The notes: generated by a model not told the origin, from the sequence alone. DNA of 30,919 nt from an uncultured Oscillospiraceae bacterium (GCA_934660965.1 CAKUIM010000027.1:1-30919); one strand, 5' to 3'; positions 1 through 7,806 are shown, numbered from the stretch's first letter. Numbers and translations are program-made.

Positions 1-31
1 TTCCGGCGTCGTCATCGACATCAAGGAGTAA
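1..31 (+). CDS. tuf: Elongation factor Tu, C-terminal end only (partial at window start)
   Basis: Only the last nine codons are visible (SGVVIDIKE, stop TAA at 29-31). The second copy at 218-262 shows a few more residues, GRTVGSGVV, which is the conserved extreme C-terminus of bacterial EF-Tu. EF-Tu delivers aminoacyl-tRNA to the ribosome. A strong terminator follows 14 bases after the stop, as expected for a highly expressed gene. The identification rests on a very short stretch and on the duplicated copy, so it is an inference. Confidence 0.6.
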   Translation, partial: SGVVIDIKE

Positions 32-77
32 TTTCCTGAAATCGGAAGCCCCCCGCCCATCTGGGCGGGGGGCTTTT
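1..77. repeat. 77-bp direct repeat, copy 1 (tuf tail plus terminator)
   Basis: Identical base for base to 232-308. It contains the end of the tuf reading frame, its stop and the terminator hairpin. The left boundary is not visible because the window begins inside it. Confidence 0.95.
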
Positions 78-80
78 CTT
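46..80 (+). terminator. Rho-independent terminator after tuf, copy 1
   Basis: A perfect 13-bp stem (46-58 with 63-75) closes an ATCT loop and is followed by TTTTCTT. It lies 14 bases after the tuf stop. The same terminator recurs at 277-310. Confidence 0.9.
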
Positions 81-96
81 GTGCGGACGCCCTCAT

Positions 97-212
97 CGCG
101 CCTGGCGGCGCGTAAAATGGGTTTGCCGGCAAAACCATTTGCGCAGGCGGAATTCAGTTCCGCCGAGCATTAAAATCCAAGGGGGTCCCCATGAAATGGC
201 TATTTCATGGGG
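97..212. repeat. Cluster of four stem-loops between the two tuf tails
   Basis: Four inverted repeats follow one another. Stem 1 pairs 97-102 with 107-112. Stem 2 is a 26-bp dyad, 115-127 with 128-140, with one mismatch. Stem 3 pairs 146-152 with 158-164 around a TTCAG loop. Stem 4 is a perfect 11-bp stem, 187-197 with 202-212. No gene is apparent. The arrangement resembles a small non-coding repeat of the REP or MITE kind, or a structured RNA, but the family is not recognised. Confidence 0.6.
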
Positions 213-217
213 GAGAC

Positions 218-262
218 GGCCGCACCGTTGGTTCCGGCGTCGTCATCGACATCAAGGAGTAA
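218..262 (+). pseudogene. Displaced tuf 3' fragment
   Basis: Fourteen codons, GRTVGSGVVIDIKE, then TAA, match the EF-Tu C-terminus. They are preceded by the stem-loop region and not by EF-Tu sequence. A chance 23-codon frame starts at ATG 191 inside the fourth stem-loop and runs into this tail, but it has no convincing ribosome site. Most simply this is a remnant of a duplication, or an assembly join between two tuf loci. Confidence 0.55.
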
Positions 263-308
263 TTTCCTGAAATCGGAAGCCCCCCGCCCATCTGGGCGGG
301 GGGCTTTT
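232..308. repeat. 77-bp direct repeat, copy 2 (tuf tail plus terminator)
   Basis: Identical to 1-77. Similarity to EF-Tu in this copy reaches back to about 218, where the frame reads GRTVG before joining unrelated sequence. This is therefore a displaced fragment of a tuf 3' end without the rest of the gene. Confidence 0.95.
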
Positions 309-310
309 TT
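277..310 (+). terminator. Rho-independent terminator, copy 2
   Basis: The same 13-bp stem as copy 1 (277-289 with 294-306), here followed by an uninterrupted run of six T. It would stop read-through from upstream before the importer operon. Between 311 and 430 only weak inverted repeats were seen and no gene. Confidence 0.85.
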
Positions 311-430
311 GTTTTCTCAAGCGCTCCACAGGCATTGCCGGGAGTGAGCATGACAGCCCCTTTTTGCATGGGGCATCCGGACTTGTTTGCAAGCGGACCA
401 ATTCAGACGCTCCCCGGCCATCGGTTTTTG

Positions 431-459
431 TTGACTTTTTCAGAATGATGTTATATATT
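431..459 (+). promoter_or_regulatory. Sigma-A promoter of the Opp/Dpp importer operon
   Basis: TTGACT at 431-436 and TATATT at 454-459 are separated by 17 bp. Transcription would start near 466, leaving a leader of about 90 bases before the first gene. Confidence 0.8.
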
Positions 460-463
460 ATCG

Positions 464-484
464 GTATATCAAGTGTATACAATG
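464..484. promoter_or_regulatory. Probable GntR-type operator overlapping the start site
   Basis: The 8-bp palindrome TGTATACA lies at 474-481 inside AAGTGTATACAATG (471-484). This matches the perfect palindrome at 7823-7836 at 11 of 14 positions. A second dyad, GTATA-N7-TATAC, spans 464-480. The site sits just after the -10 element, about +6 to +19, where a bound repressor would block transcription. The core TTGTATACAA resembles the operator of Bacillus subtilis GntR (established knowledge). Binding by the regulator encoded at 6990-7673 is inferred. Confidence 0.65.
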
Positions 485-556
485 TGAAGCGCATCGGGGT
501 CCTTCCTTTATGATGAGCCTGCAGACGCGCGTAATCAAAGAAGAGGGGATACAGCA

Positions 557-2224
557 ATGATGAACCGAGCCCGGCGTCTGATTTCCGCAGCCCTTGCCCT
601 TGGCCTGCTGCTGGCAGGCTGTTCCGGTTTCGCAGCGGGCGAGGTGGAGATACAGGAGGAAACCTATGAGCTGGGCACCGGTCAGGTGGTGACCTGTGTC
701 AAGAGTCTTGAGGATTCCCTGGCGGAGAAAAAGCGCTCAGATCGCACGCTGCGGCTGGGCGCATATGGGGAGAACTTTGTCACCAGCACACTCTCTACGG
801 TAGGCTACAATAATCTAATCGCAATTTCCACCATATACGACGGACTGTTTGCCAAAGATTTTGAGACGGGCGAGATTCTCTGCCGCGTGGCCGAGAGCTA
901 TGAGTTTATCCCGGATGAGGAGGGGGAGGGCATGACCCTCCATATCGTCATCCGGGACGGCGCCCATTTCCAGAGCGGAGATCCGATCACGGCCTATGAC
1001 TGCTTTGCCTCTACGGTGGGAAGGGTGGAGACCGTGGGTATCGTGCGCACCTATTTGAGCGGTGTTGTGGATGTGAAGCATTCCTATTACGAGGGAGAGC
1101 GGGACCTCTACATCAAAATGAATTGTTATGACCGAACGATTTTGGAGTGCCTTGCCTGCCAGTGGCTGAATATCGGGAATCAGAGCTTTGAGGAAACGGC
1201 CACCGATGATGATTTTTGGGACAAGGTGGACGGCTCCGGCCCCTATATCGTGGAGGAGCAGATCTCCGGAGACTCTGTGCTGCTGCGGGTGGATGATCAG
1301 TACTGGGGGTGGGGCGTCATTGACGAGCGGCCAAATTTCGACTATCTCTCCGTGAAGTTTTACTCCGAGGCCTCCATTATGATGATCGACTATGAGCGGG
1401 GAGCGGTGGACGCCTGTATCGGCTTGAGCTTTAATGATACCCGGCGGGTCCTGTCCAATGGCATGGAGCACAGCAAGGCAAAGGTGGTTTCCTCCGGCAA
1501 CTACACTGTGATTTGCCTGCCCACCTATGTAGAGGCATTCAGCGATATCCGCGTAAGGGAGGCCATCTTCTGCGCCATTGACACTGATGCCGCGGCGAAG
1601 GCGGCTTACGGCAGCCTGGGGATTCAGATGGATGCCTATGTATCTGCCATGGCCCCGTTCCGGAAGGAATACCAGACCAACAGATACGACCCGGAGCGGG
1701 CCAAAAAGCTGCTGGCTGAGGCGGGCTATCAGCCCGGGGACTTGAGGTTCTATACGGTGGTTTCCTCCAACGACACCTGTTGTGTGGCTCTGGCGGAAAT
1801 CATTCAGGACTTTTTGGGTGATGTGGGCATTGAGCTGGTCGTTGACACCTTTGATTTCCCCACCGCCATTCAGATGCAGCGCAATGGCAAGGTCGACCTC
1901 TGCATCACCACCTTTTATACGATGAATAACGACATTTCCGGCTGCTTCATCCAGCTCCCGGAGGGCAGCTATAACAAGGCGGCCTGGCTGACCCAGCTGA
2001 GCGAGCAGCTGGCCGCTGACCTGAAGAATGGCCGCCGCACCCAATCCGAGGCGGAGGCGGAAGCGATCTATGCCCGCGTTCAGGATTGGCTGGATGAAAA
2101 TATGTGGTACATCCCCATGGTGGAGTATAATACGGCCTTTATCTGTCGGGACTACGTGGATGACTCGAGCTTCTATAACCTGATGCACACACGGGATATC
2201 CGAAATCTGGATCTGCTTTCCTGA
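557..2224 (+). CDS. Extracellular solute-binding lipoprotein of an Opp/Dpp-type ABC importer (SBP family 5)
   Basis: This 555-residue lipoprotein captures substrate outside the membrane and hands it to the permeases encoded next. A lipoprotein signal peptide is visible: Arg-rich start, hydrophobic stretch 8-18 and lipobox LAGC with lipidated Cys22. The mature part has the length and layout of SBP_bac_5 proteins, including the N-terminal TIYDGLFAKD segment and the RYDPERAKKLLAEAGY segment near residue 380. The start at 557 has GAGGG at 543-547. Family members bind peptides, nickel chelates, sugars or other small molecules, so the ligand cannot be read from sequence. It is the first gene of the operon, directly behind the operator-bearing promoter. 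Confidence 0.9.
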   Translation: MMNRARRLISAALALGLLLAGCSGFAAGEVEIQEETYELGTGQVVTCVKSLEDSLAEKKRSDRTLRLGAYGENFVTSTLSTVGYNNLIAISTIYDGLFAKDFETGEILCRVAESYEFIPDEEGEGMTLHIVIRDGAHFQSGDPITAYDCFASTVGRVETVGIVRTYLSGVVDVKHSYYEGERDLYIKMNCYDRTILECLACQWLNIGNQSFEETATDDDFWDKVDGSGPYIVEEQISGDSVLLRVDDQYWGWGVIDERPNFDYLSVKFYSEASIMMIDYERGAVDACIGLSFNDTRRVLSNGMEHSKAKVVSSGNYTVICLPTYVEAFSDIRVREAIFCAIDTDAAAKAAYGSLGIQMDAYVSAMAPFRKEYQTNRYDPERAKKLLAEAGYQPGDLRFYTVVSSNDTCCVALAEIIQDFLGDVGIELVVDTFDFPTAIQMQRNGKVDLCITTFYTMNNDISGCFIQLPEGSYNKAAWLTQLSEQLAADLKNGRRTQSEAEAEAIYARVQDWLDENMWYIPMVEYNTAFICRDYVDDSSFYNLMHTRDIRNLDLLS

Positions 2225-2266
2225 TGGGCATACCTGTCCGAACAATATGTGAGGTGTATCTTGACG

Positions 2267-3190
2267 ATGGCGAAATATATTGCGAAAAATGTCCTTATGG
2301 TAATCCCGACCATGCTGTGTGTGGTGCTTATCATTTTTACCATTAACTATTTTACGCCGGGGGATCCGGTGGCGGTGTTTTACGATTTTGACTACACCCC
2401 CGAGCAGTATGCCGAAAAGGCCGCCGAGTGGGGGCTTGATAAGCCGTTTTTTGAGCAGTTTTTCAATTATATCAAAAATATCGTTACCAAGGGCGATTTC
2501 GGCTACTCCTACTATAGCGGCATAAGCGTCAAGTCAGAGCTGTCCGCACGATTTCCCGTATCTCTGAAGCTGGGCCTTATTTCGGTGGTGCTGACGGTGC
2601 TCATCGGCGTGCCGTTTGGCATCATATCGGCTACAAAGCAGTATTCGCTGCTGGATTATTCGGTGACCTTTGTGTCGCTGTTCTTTGCAGCGGTACCAGG
2701 CTTCTGGCTGTCTATGATCATGATCTTGATTTTTTCCAGCCGGCTGGGCTGGCTGCCCTCATCGGGCCTGACGAGCTGGACCTGCTACATCATGCCGGTG
2801 ATTGCCAGCTCTGCCCAATATGTGGCATCTGTGACCCGGCAGACTCGTTCGAGCATGCTGGAGGTCATCCGGCAGGACTACATCCGCACGGCGCGTGCCA
2901 AGGGTGTGAGCGAGCGCGTCGTCATCCGAAAGCACGCCCTGCGCAACGCGCTCATCCCTGTGGTGACGCTCATTGGGATGCAGACCGGCGCCGTAATTGC
3001 CGGCTCCGCCATTATTGAGGCGGTTCACTCTTTCCCCGGCATGGGCAGCCTGATGATGACCGCGATCAACAATAAGGATTACAATACCATCCGGGCGGTT
3101 GTGCTGCTGCTCTCCGGGGTGGTGTGCCTGATTAACCTGTTGGTGGACATCATTTATGTGCGGATTGATCCCAGGGTGAAGGTACGATGA
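2267..3190 (+). CDS. ABC importer permease, DppB/OppB type
   Basis: This is the first of two integral membrane subunits forming the channel of the importer. The 307-residue protein has an N-terminal membrane helix, the conserved GDFGYS segment before the permease core, about six membrane spans and an EAA-type coupling loop, RARAKGVSERVVIRKHALRN, which contacts the ATPases. A GTG at 2249 is in frame, but ATG 2267 is preferred because GAGGTG at 2251-2256 sits ten bases before it. The gene lies 42 bases after the binding-protein gene. Confidence 0.92.
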   Translation: MAKYIAKNVLMVIPTMLCVVLIIFTINYFTPGDPVAVFYDFDYTPEQYAEKAAEWGLDKPFFEQFFNYIKNIVTKGDFGYSYYSGISVKSELSARFPVSLKLGLISVVLTVLIGVPFGIISATKQYSLLDYSVTFVSLFFAAVPGFWLSMIMILIFSSRLGWLPSSGLTSWTCYIMPVIASSAQYVASVTRQTRSSMLEVIRQDYIRTARAKGVSERVVIRKHALRNALIPVVTLIGMQTGAVIAGSAIIEAVHSFPGMGSLMMTAINNKDYNTIRAVVLLLSGVVCLINLLVDIIYVRIDPRVKVR

Positions 3191-3230
3191 TTACTGTGGC
3201 ATTGACAAAACGATGGGTGGGGGAAAGGCA

Positions 3231-4091
3231 ATGGAAGTAAAGACGAAGAAGCGCGGCCGATGGCGTGATATTTTCCGGCGGCTGTGCGCCAACAGGGTGG
3301 CGCTGGCCGCCATGATTCTGCTGCTTCTAATCCTGCTGGCGATTGTTTTCTCAGAGCAGCTTGCTCCCTATATCTATAACCAGCGCGATCTGGACAATAC
3401 CTTTGCATTTCCCTCCACCCGGCACATCTTCGGCACGGACAACCTGGGCCGGGATATTTTTTCCCGTGTGCTGGTGGGCGGCAAGGTGTCGCTGCTGGTG
3501 GCAGTGATTTCTGTGGCGCTGTCCGCGGTGGCAGGCTCGCTGCTGGGGGCTGTGGCAGGCTATTTCGGCGGCAGATGTGAGTTTATCATCCTGAAGCTTA
3601 CGGATATCATGATGGCGATCCCTGCCTTTCTTCTGGCGGTGACGGTTTCCGCCGCCCTGGGCACCGGACTGATGAATACCGCCCTGGCAGTGGGCCTGAC
3701 GAATATCCCCCGGTTTGTGCGCCTTATGCGGGCGGAGACGCTTGCGGTCAAGGGCAATGAGTATCTGGAGGCGGCCAGATCCTGCGGCGCATCCGAGGCC
3801 CGCATCATTCTGCGCCACGTGTTCCCTAATGCCATGTCCTCTACCATCGTCAACGTGACCCTGGGCATCGGCACGGCGATCCTCCAGATCTCCGGCCTGA
3901 GCTTTGTAGGCCTTGGGGTCCAGCCGCCCACGCCGGAGTGGGGCTCTATGCTCTCGGCCGGCCGCACCTATATGCGTGATTTCTGGCCCATGGTGACCTT
4001 TCCCGGCGTGGCAATCGTTGTAACCCTGATCCTGTTCAATCTGGTGGGGGACGGCCTGCGGGATGCCATGGATCCGAAGCTGAAACGGTAA
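3231..4091 (+). CDS. ABC importer permease, DppC/OppC type
   Basis: This is the second channel subunit, partner of the DppB-type permease. The 286-residue protein has the family's cytoplasmic N-terminus (RWRDIFRRLCANRVALAA), a first membrane helix, the HIFGTDNLGRDIFSRVLVGG signature, further membrane spans and the coupling loop EAARSCGASEARIILRH. An earlier in-frame ATG exists at 3213. ATG 3231 is favoured because the purine-rich stretch at 3217-3228 serves as its ribosome site. The end of the gene is 12 bases from the next one. Confidence 0.92.
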   Translation: MEVKTKKRGRWRDIFRRLCANRVALAAMILLLLILLAIVFSEQLAPYIYNQRDLDNTFAFPSTRHIFGTDNLGRDIFSRVLVGGKVSLLVAVISVALSAVAGSLLGAVAGYFGGRCEFIILKLTDIMMAIPAFLLAVTVSAALGTGLMNTALAVGLTNIPRFVRLMRAETLAVKGNEYLEAARSCGASEARIILRHVFPNAMSSTIVNVTLGIGTAILQISGLSFVGLGVQPPTPEWGSMLSAGRTYMRDFWPMVTFPGVAIVVTLILFNLVGDGLRDAMDPKLKR

Positions 4092-4103
4092 GGAGGGAAC
4101 GCA

Positions 4104-5078
4104 ATGGAGCCTTTGCTGGAGATTGAAGATCTCCGTGTGCAGTATATTACCTGTGATGGTGTGGTGGAGGCGGTCAACTCCATTTCCCTCCGGGTGGATC
4201 AGGGCGAGACCCTGGGACTGGTGGGCGAAACCGGCGCCGGCAAGACCACTACGGCACTGTCGATCCTGCGCCTGCTGCCCGACCCGCCCGGCAAGATTGT
4301 GGGCGGCGACATCCGCTTCCGGGGTGAGAGCATCCTGGAGAAGAGCGAGAAGGAGATGCACGGGATCCGCGGGGGCCAGATATCTATGATCTTTCAGGAT
4401 CCGATGACAGCGCTCAACCCGGTAATCCGGGTGGGGGAACAGATCGCCGAGGTGATCCTGCTCCACAATCGGATCAGCAAGGCCGAGGCGGAAAAGCGCG
4501 CCCTTGAGATGCTGGAGCTGGTGGGGATCCCCGCCGAGCGGGGCGGCGAATATCCTCACCAGTTTTCCGGCGGCATGAAGCAGCGGGTGGTCATTGCCAT
4601 CGCCCTGGCCTGCTCCCCGGCCCTTCTTCTGGCGGACGAGCCTACCACCGCCCTGGATGTGACCATTCAGGCCCAGGTGCTGGCCCTGATGAACCAGCTG
4701 AAGCAGAAGTACAATACCGGCATGATTCTTATCACGCACGACCTTGGCGTGGTGGCCGAGACCTGTGACCGGGTGGCAGTGATGTATGCCGGCGAGATCG
4801 TGGAGAGCGGCACCCTGGAGGACGTCTTTGACCATGCGGCCCATCCCTATACAGTGGGCCTGTTCCAGTCCATTCCGGCCCTGGATGAGGATGTGGACAT
4901 GCTCCGGCCCATTCCCGGCCTGATGCCGAATCCCACTGAGCTTCCCGCCGGGTGCAAGTTCCACCCCCGCTGCCCCTATGCAACGCAGCGCTGTGCCCAG
5001 GAAAACCCGCCTGTGACCGAGTATCGGCCGGGCCATTTGGTCAAATGCCTGCGCTGCGGCGCGGGGAGCGATTTATGA
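4104..5078 (+). CDS. ABC importer ATPase, DppD/OppD type
   Basis: This cytoplasmic ATPase powers the importer. Visible motifs in the 324 residues are Walker A GETGAGKTT (41-49), Q-loop FQDPMTALNP (98-106), signature FSGGMKQR (154-161), Walker B LLLADE with catalytic Glu179, and switch His212. The C-terminal oligopeptide-transporter extension contains Cys284, Cys290, Cys297 and Cys315/318 in a CKFHPRCPYATQRC pattern. In some OppD/DppD proteins this cysteine set is reported to hold an iron-sulfur cluster. The ribosome site AGGAGG lies at 4091-4096, and the stop codon overlaps the next start (ATGA). Confidence 0.94.
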   Translation: MEPLLEIEDLRVQYITCDGVVEAVNSISLRVDQGETLGLVGETGAGKTTTALSILRLLPDPPGKIVGGDIRFRGESILEKSEKEMHGIRGGQISMIFQDPMTALNPVIRVGEQIAEVILLHNRISKAEAEKRALEMLELVGIPAERGGEYPHQFSGGMKQRVVIAIALACSPALLLADEPTTALDVTIQAQVLALMNQLKQKYNTGMILITHDLGVVAETCDRVAVMYAGEIVESGTLEDVFDHAAHPYTVGLFQSIPALDEDVDMLRPIPGLMPNPTELPAGCKFHPRCPYATQRCAQENPPVTEYRPGHLVKCLRCGAGSDL

Positions 5079-6058
5079 AAGGAGTGACAGGCGTGGAGCC
5101 CTTCCTGGAGGTCAGAGGCCTGACCAAAAATTTTGACATCGGCGGCAGGGCCCTGCATGCGGTGGATCACATCAGCTTCACGCTGGCACAGGGGCGCACC
5201 CTGGGCGTGGTGGGTGAGTCCGGCTGCGGCAAGTCCACCCTGGGCAAGATTATCGTGGGCCTGCAGAATGCGACAGACGGCCAGGTCCTGTTCAAGGGCC
5301 GGGATATCACCCATGCGGACCGCCGGCGGCGGAAGGAGCTGCGGCGGGAGATGCAGATGATCTTTCAGGACCCGATGTCATCGCTGGATCCCCGCCTTTG
5401 CACGGCGGATCTGATTGCAGAGCCCCTGAGCATCTATAAGGTCTGCCCGGACCGTGCCTGCCGGGAAGCGCGCGTCCGGGAGCTGATGGATCTGGTGGGA
5501 ATATCCCGGCATATGATGTATGCCTATCCCCACGAGCTGGACGGCGGACGCCGCCAGCGTATCGGCATCGCCAGGGCGCTGGCCCTTGACCCGGAATTTG
5601 TGGTCTGCGATGAGCCGGTGTCCGCCCTGGACGTGTCGATCCAGGCCCAGGTGCTCAACCTGCTGCGGGAGCTTCAGCGGGCAAAAAACCTTACCTACCT
5701 GTTCATTACACACGATCTGTCGGTGGTAAAGCATATTTCTGACGATATTTTGGTCATGTATATGGGCCAGATGGTGGAAAAGGTTCCGGCGAAGGAGCTC
5801 TTCCGGATGCCCCTTCATCCCTACACCACCGGCCTGCTCTCGGCCATTCCAATCCCCAATATCCATCATAAGCGGGAGCGGATCATCATGGAGGGCGAGA
5901 TTACCGTGCCCATTGATCTGAAGCCGGGCTGCCATTTTGCAGCCCGCTGCCCCTATGCCTGCGAGCAATGCCGCCGGGAGCAGCCGCCCCTGGTGGAATT
6001 CCGGCCGAATCACTTTGTGGCCTGCCACCGTGTGCAGGAGCTGTATGGGACGCCGTAA
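5075..6058 (+). CDS. ABC importer ATPase, DppF/OppF type
   Basis: This is the second ATPase, which pairs with the DppD-type subunit. From ATG 5075 (overlapping the previous stop as ATGA) it has 327 residues: Walker A GESGCGKST (47-55), Q-loop FQDPMSSLDP (97-105), Walker B with Glu180, and a C-terminal extension with a CHFAARCPYACEQC cysteine pattern. The signature reads LDGGRRQ (155-161) where LSGGQRQ is usual. GTG 5093 is an equally plausible start, since AAAGGAG precedes it by eight bases and the protein would then begin VEPFLEV, parallel to MEPLLEI in the partner. Confidence 0.92.
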   Translation: MKGVTGVEPFLEVRGLTKNFDIGGRALHAVDHISFTLAQGRTLGVVGESGCGKSTLGKIIVGLQNATDGQVLFKGRDITHADRRRRKELRREMQMIFQDPMSSLDPRLCTADLIAEPLSIYKVCPDRACREARVRELMDLVGISRHMMYAYPHELDGGRRQRIGIARALALDPEFVVCDEPVSALDVSIQAQVLNLLRELQRAKNLTYLFITHDLSVVKHISDDILVMYMGQMVEKVPAKELFRMPLHPYTTGLLSAIPIPNIHHKRERIIMEGEITVPIDLKPGCHFAARCPYACEQCRREQPPLVEFRPNHFVACHRVQELYGTP

Positions 6059-6908
6059 GCGCATCTGCCGCGGCGCTGCGGCAGTTCTGGCGGTGCTGCT
6101 CCTGCTGAGCCGGCCGGCCCTGGCTGCCGGTGCGGAAAAGCTCGGCGTCAGCACCCGGGCCATGTCACCCAACGCCACCAGCCAGTCCCTTGGCGCCCGC
6201 CTGGAGGAAACTGCACTGGGGGACTATGTGGCGGATGCCTTTCGCCTGGGGACAGGCGCAGCTGTCGCGCTTGTCCCGGGGGGGATGCTGGCCAAAAGCC
6301 TGCCCGGCGGCGATTTGACTGCGGAGGATGCCGAGGCCGTATTTGAAGTGAGTCAGGCGGTCTGTACCATAGAGCGGACGGAGGAACAGCTTTTTGCCCT
6401 GCTGGAGGAAGGGGTGGGCACCCTTTCCCTTTCGGAGGAGGAAAAGCTGGACCCTGATTCCGGTTCGGATGGGTTTCTTCAGATATCCGGCGTTTCCGTT
6501 GTCTTTGACGCTTCCCAGCGCTCCGGGCGGCGGGTGCGCTCTATTACCATGGACGATGGGACAGCCCTGTCAAGGGCCGGTGCCCGCAGCTTTACGGTAG
6601 CCGTGCCGGCCTCCATGCTGGATGGCTCGCTGGGGTTTTCAGACCTGGAGGGGCTTGATGCACAGTCCTCTGCGGGAACGGCGGCGCAGCTGCTTTGCGC
6701 GCACATCAGGGAGCAGGGACAGGTGGAAATCCCGGCGCTGGGGCGGTATGTGCGCCTTGGCAGCATGGACCAGCCGCTTTATGAGCGCTTTCATGCCGCA
6801 TTCTGGCTGCCCTATGTGATAATTGCCATTGCAGCAGTGCGCCTGTCCCTTCAGCGCCATCGGCCGAGGGAGGCAGACGGAAGCCGATCCAGGCGCTATT
6901 GGGAGTGA
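6045..6908 (+). CDS. Secreted 5'-nucleotidase C-terminal-domain protein lacking the catalytic domain
   Basis: The 287-residue protein starts at ATG 6045, inside the end of the upstream ATPase gene (14-base overlap), with AGGAG at 6036-6040. It has a signal peptide (residues 1-24, Arg/Lys then AVLAVLLLL), an exported domain and a C-terminal membrane helix (WLPYVIIAIAAVRL) with an Arg-rich cytoplasmic tail. The exported part matches 5'-nucleotidase C-terminal domains: ETALGDYVADAFRLGTGAAV, ALVPGGMLAKSLPGGDLT, and later FLQISGVSVVFDASQRSGRRV. The metallophosphatase half that holds the metal site is absent, so it is probably not a nucleotidase. The coupling suggests a role with the importer, perhaps binding or presenting ligand, but this is unproven. 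Confidence 0.75.
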   Translation: MGRRKRICRGAAAVLAVLLLLSRPALAAGAEKLGVSTRAMSPNATSQSLGARLEETALGDYVADAFRLGTGAAVALVPGGMLAKSLPGGDLTAEDAEAVFEVSQAVCTIERTEEQLFALLEEGVGTLSLSEEEKLDPDSGSDGFLQISGVSVVFDASQRSGRRVRSITMDDGTALSRAGARSFTVAVPASMLDGSLGFSDLEGLDAQSSAGTAAQLLCAHIREQGQVEIPALGRYVRLGSMDQPLYERFHAAFWLPYVIIAIAAVRLSLQRHRPREADGSRSRRYWE

Positions 6909-6935
6909 AGGGCGGCATAGGGCGCCGGCAAAAAG

Positions 6936-6972
6936 AAAAGCACGATTTGACAAAGTGTCAAATCGTGCTTTT
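6936..6972. terminator. Bidirectional terminator between importer operon and gntR
   Basis: A perfect 17-bp inverted repeat (6936-6952 with 6956-6972) has a three-base loop, starts with AAAA and ends with TTTT. It can therefore end transcripts from both sides. It lies between two convergent genes. Confidence 0.93.
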
Positions 6973-6989
6973 CCCATATTTGTCCCGTG

Positions 6990-7673
6990 TCACAAAATTG
7001 CAGGGAGCCGCCCCTGAAGATCCCGGCGGATAAAGCCCTCGATCATAGCGGTCCAGTGGTTCTCAATGGCCTGGCGGGCCTTGGCGCAGTCAGCCTCATG
7101 GAAGGCGGCCAGGATGGTTTTGTGAAATTCCAGGCTGATGGTCAGGGTCTCGAAGGCGTACTGGTCGATGGAGAGGGTGGTGGCCCGCTTCATTTGGTTC
7201 TGAATCTGGTCGATCACGGTGATAAGCCGGCGGTTTCCGCACTGGGCGCGCAGCAGATCATGAAAATTAAAATCCTCGGCAGAGGTGGCCGCGGGGTCAT
7301 CTCCGGCTTGAATCAGGGCCTCCTCCCGCGCGACAGACTGCTCCAGCGCAGCCACCAGCTTTGGGGTCTGCCGTTCCACAGAGAGATAGGCGGCCAGACC
7401 ATCGTTGACCTTGCGGAGCTGGTAGAGCTCGACAATATCATTGATGGTTATGTGGGGGACATAGGCCCCGCGATTGGGGATCAGCCGGATGAACTGGTCG
7501 TTTTCCAGCCGGATCAGAGCCTCCCGGATCGGAGTGCGGCTTACGGAAAACTGCTCGCACAGGTCACTCTCCACAAGGAAGGTGCCGCCGGGATATTTTC
7601 CGTGGATGATATCATCGCGCAGCGTATAGTAGATTTCGTTGTTTTTGTTGATTCTTGTACCTTTTTTTGCCAT
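6990..7673 (-). CDS. GntR-family transcriptional regulator, FCD subfamily
   Basis: A 227-residue DNA-binding regulator. Residues about 12-75 form the winged helix, with LRDDIIHGKYPGGTFL and the recognition region FSVSRTPIREALIRLEND. Residues about 80-215 form the all-helical FCD ligand domain. Its likely metal-binding set includes the Asp/His of DFNFHDLL and the histidines in EFHKTI and ENHW. FCD regulators usually bind organic acids or sugar acids and release palindromic operators. The gene is convergent with the importer operon and divergent from the MFS operon, and a matching palindrome occurs in both promoters. It is therefore the best candidate for repressor of both. Effector unknown. 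Confidence 0.92.
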   Translation of the reverse strand: MAKKGTRINKNNEIYYTLRDDIIHGKYPGGTFLVESDLCEQFSVSRTPIREALIRLENDQFIRLIPNRGAYVPHITINDIVELYQLRKVNDGLAAYLSVERQTPKLVAALEQSVAREEALIQAGDDPAATSAEDFNFHDLLRAQCGNRRLITVIDQIQNQMKRATTLSIDQYAFETLTISLEFHKTILAAFHEADCAKARQAIENHWTAMIEGFIRRDLQGRLPAIL

Positions 7674-7729
7674 ATCAGAGGGCCCCTAAATTAAAATGCA
7701 GGATGCATGCACTGCTGCATACCATCCGT

Positions 7730-7759
7730 ATTTTAACTGATTTTTGTGCAGATTGTCAA
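7730..7759 (-). promoter_or_regulatory. Promoter of the GntR-family gene
   Basis: On the minus strand TTGACA (complement of 7754-7759) and TAAAAT (complement of 7730-7735) are 18 bp apart. TGCAGATTGT at 7747-7756 overlaps the -35 box and is identical to 7819-7828, the left part of the operator in the divergent promoter. This suggests autoregulation through a half site. Confidence 0.7.
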
Positions 7760-7806
7760 GTTTGAAATGAGATTTTTTTGCAAAATCCCATTTTTTGAAT
7801 GACAGC

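Noticed and set aside
191..262. Short frame starting at ATG 191 and ending in the displaced tuf tail
   Set aside because: The start codon lies within a perfect stem and has no ribosome site. The frame looks like a by-product of the duplication.
79..270. Possible 63-residue Arg-rich protein across the hairpin region
   Set aside because: It has no ribosome site, runs through perfect stem-loops, and reads the tuf tail in a different frame from the EF-Tu frame.
815..2245. Long minus-strand open frame opposite the binding-protein gene
   Set aside because: Long antisense frames are common opposite GC-rich genes (also opposite 3351-5036, 17250-19169, 19676-21469, 23251-25410 and 28422-30248). None shows family features, and their compositions are skewed.
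4952..5074. Longer start for the DppF-type ATPase
   Set aside because: It would overlap the upstream gene by more than 100 bases, and good ribosome sites exist at 5075 and 5093.
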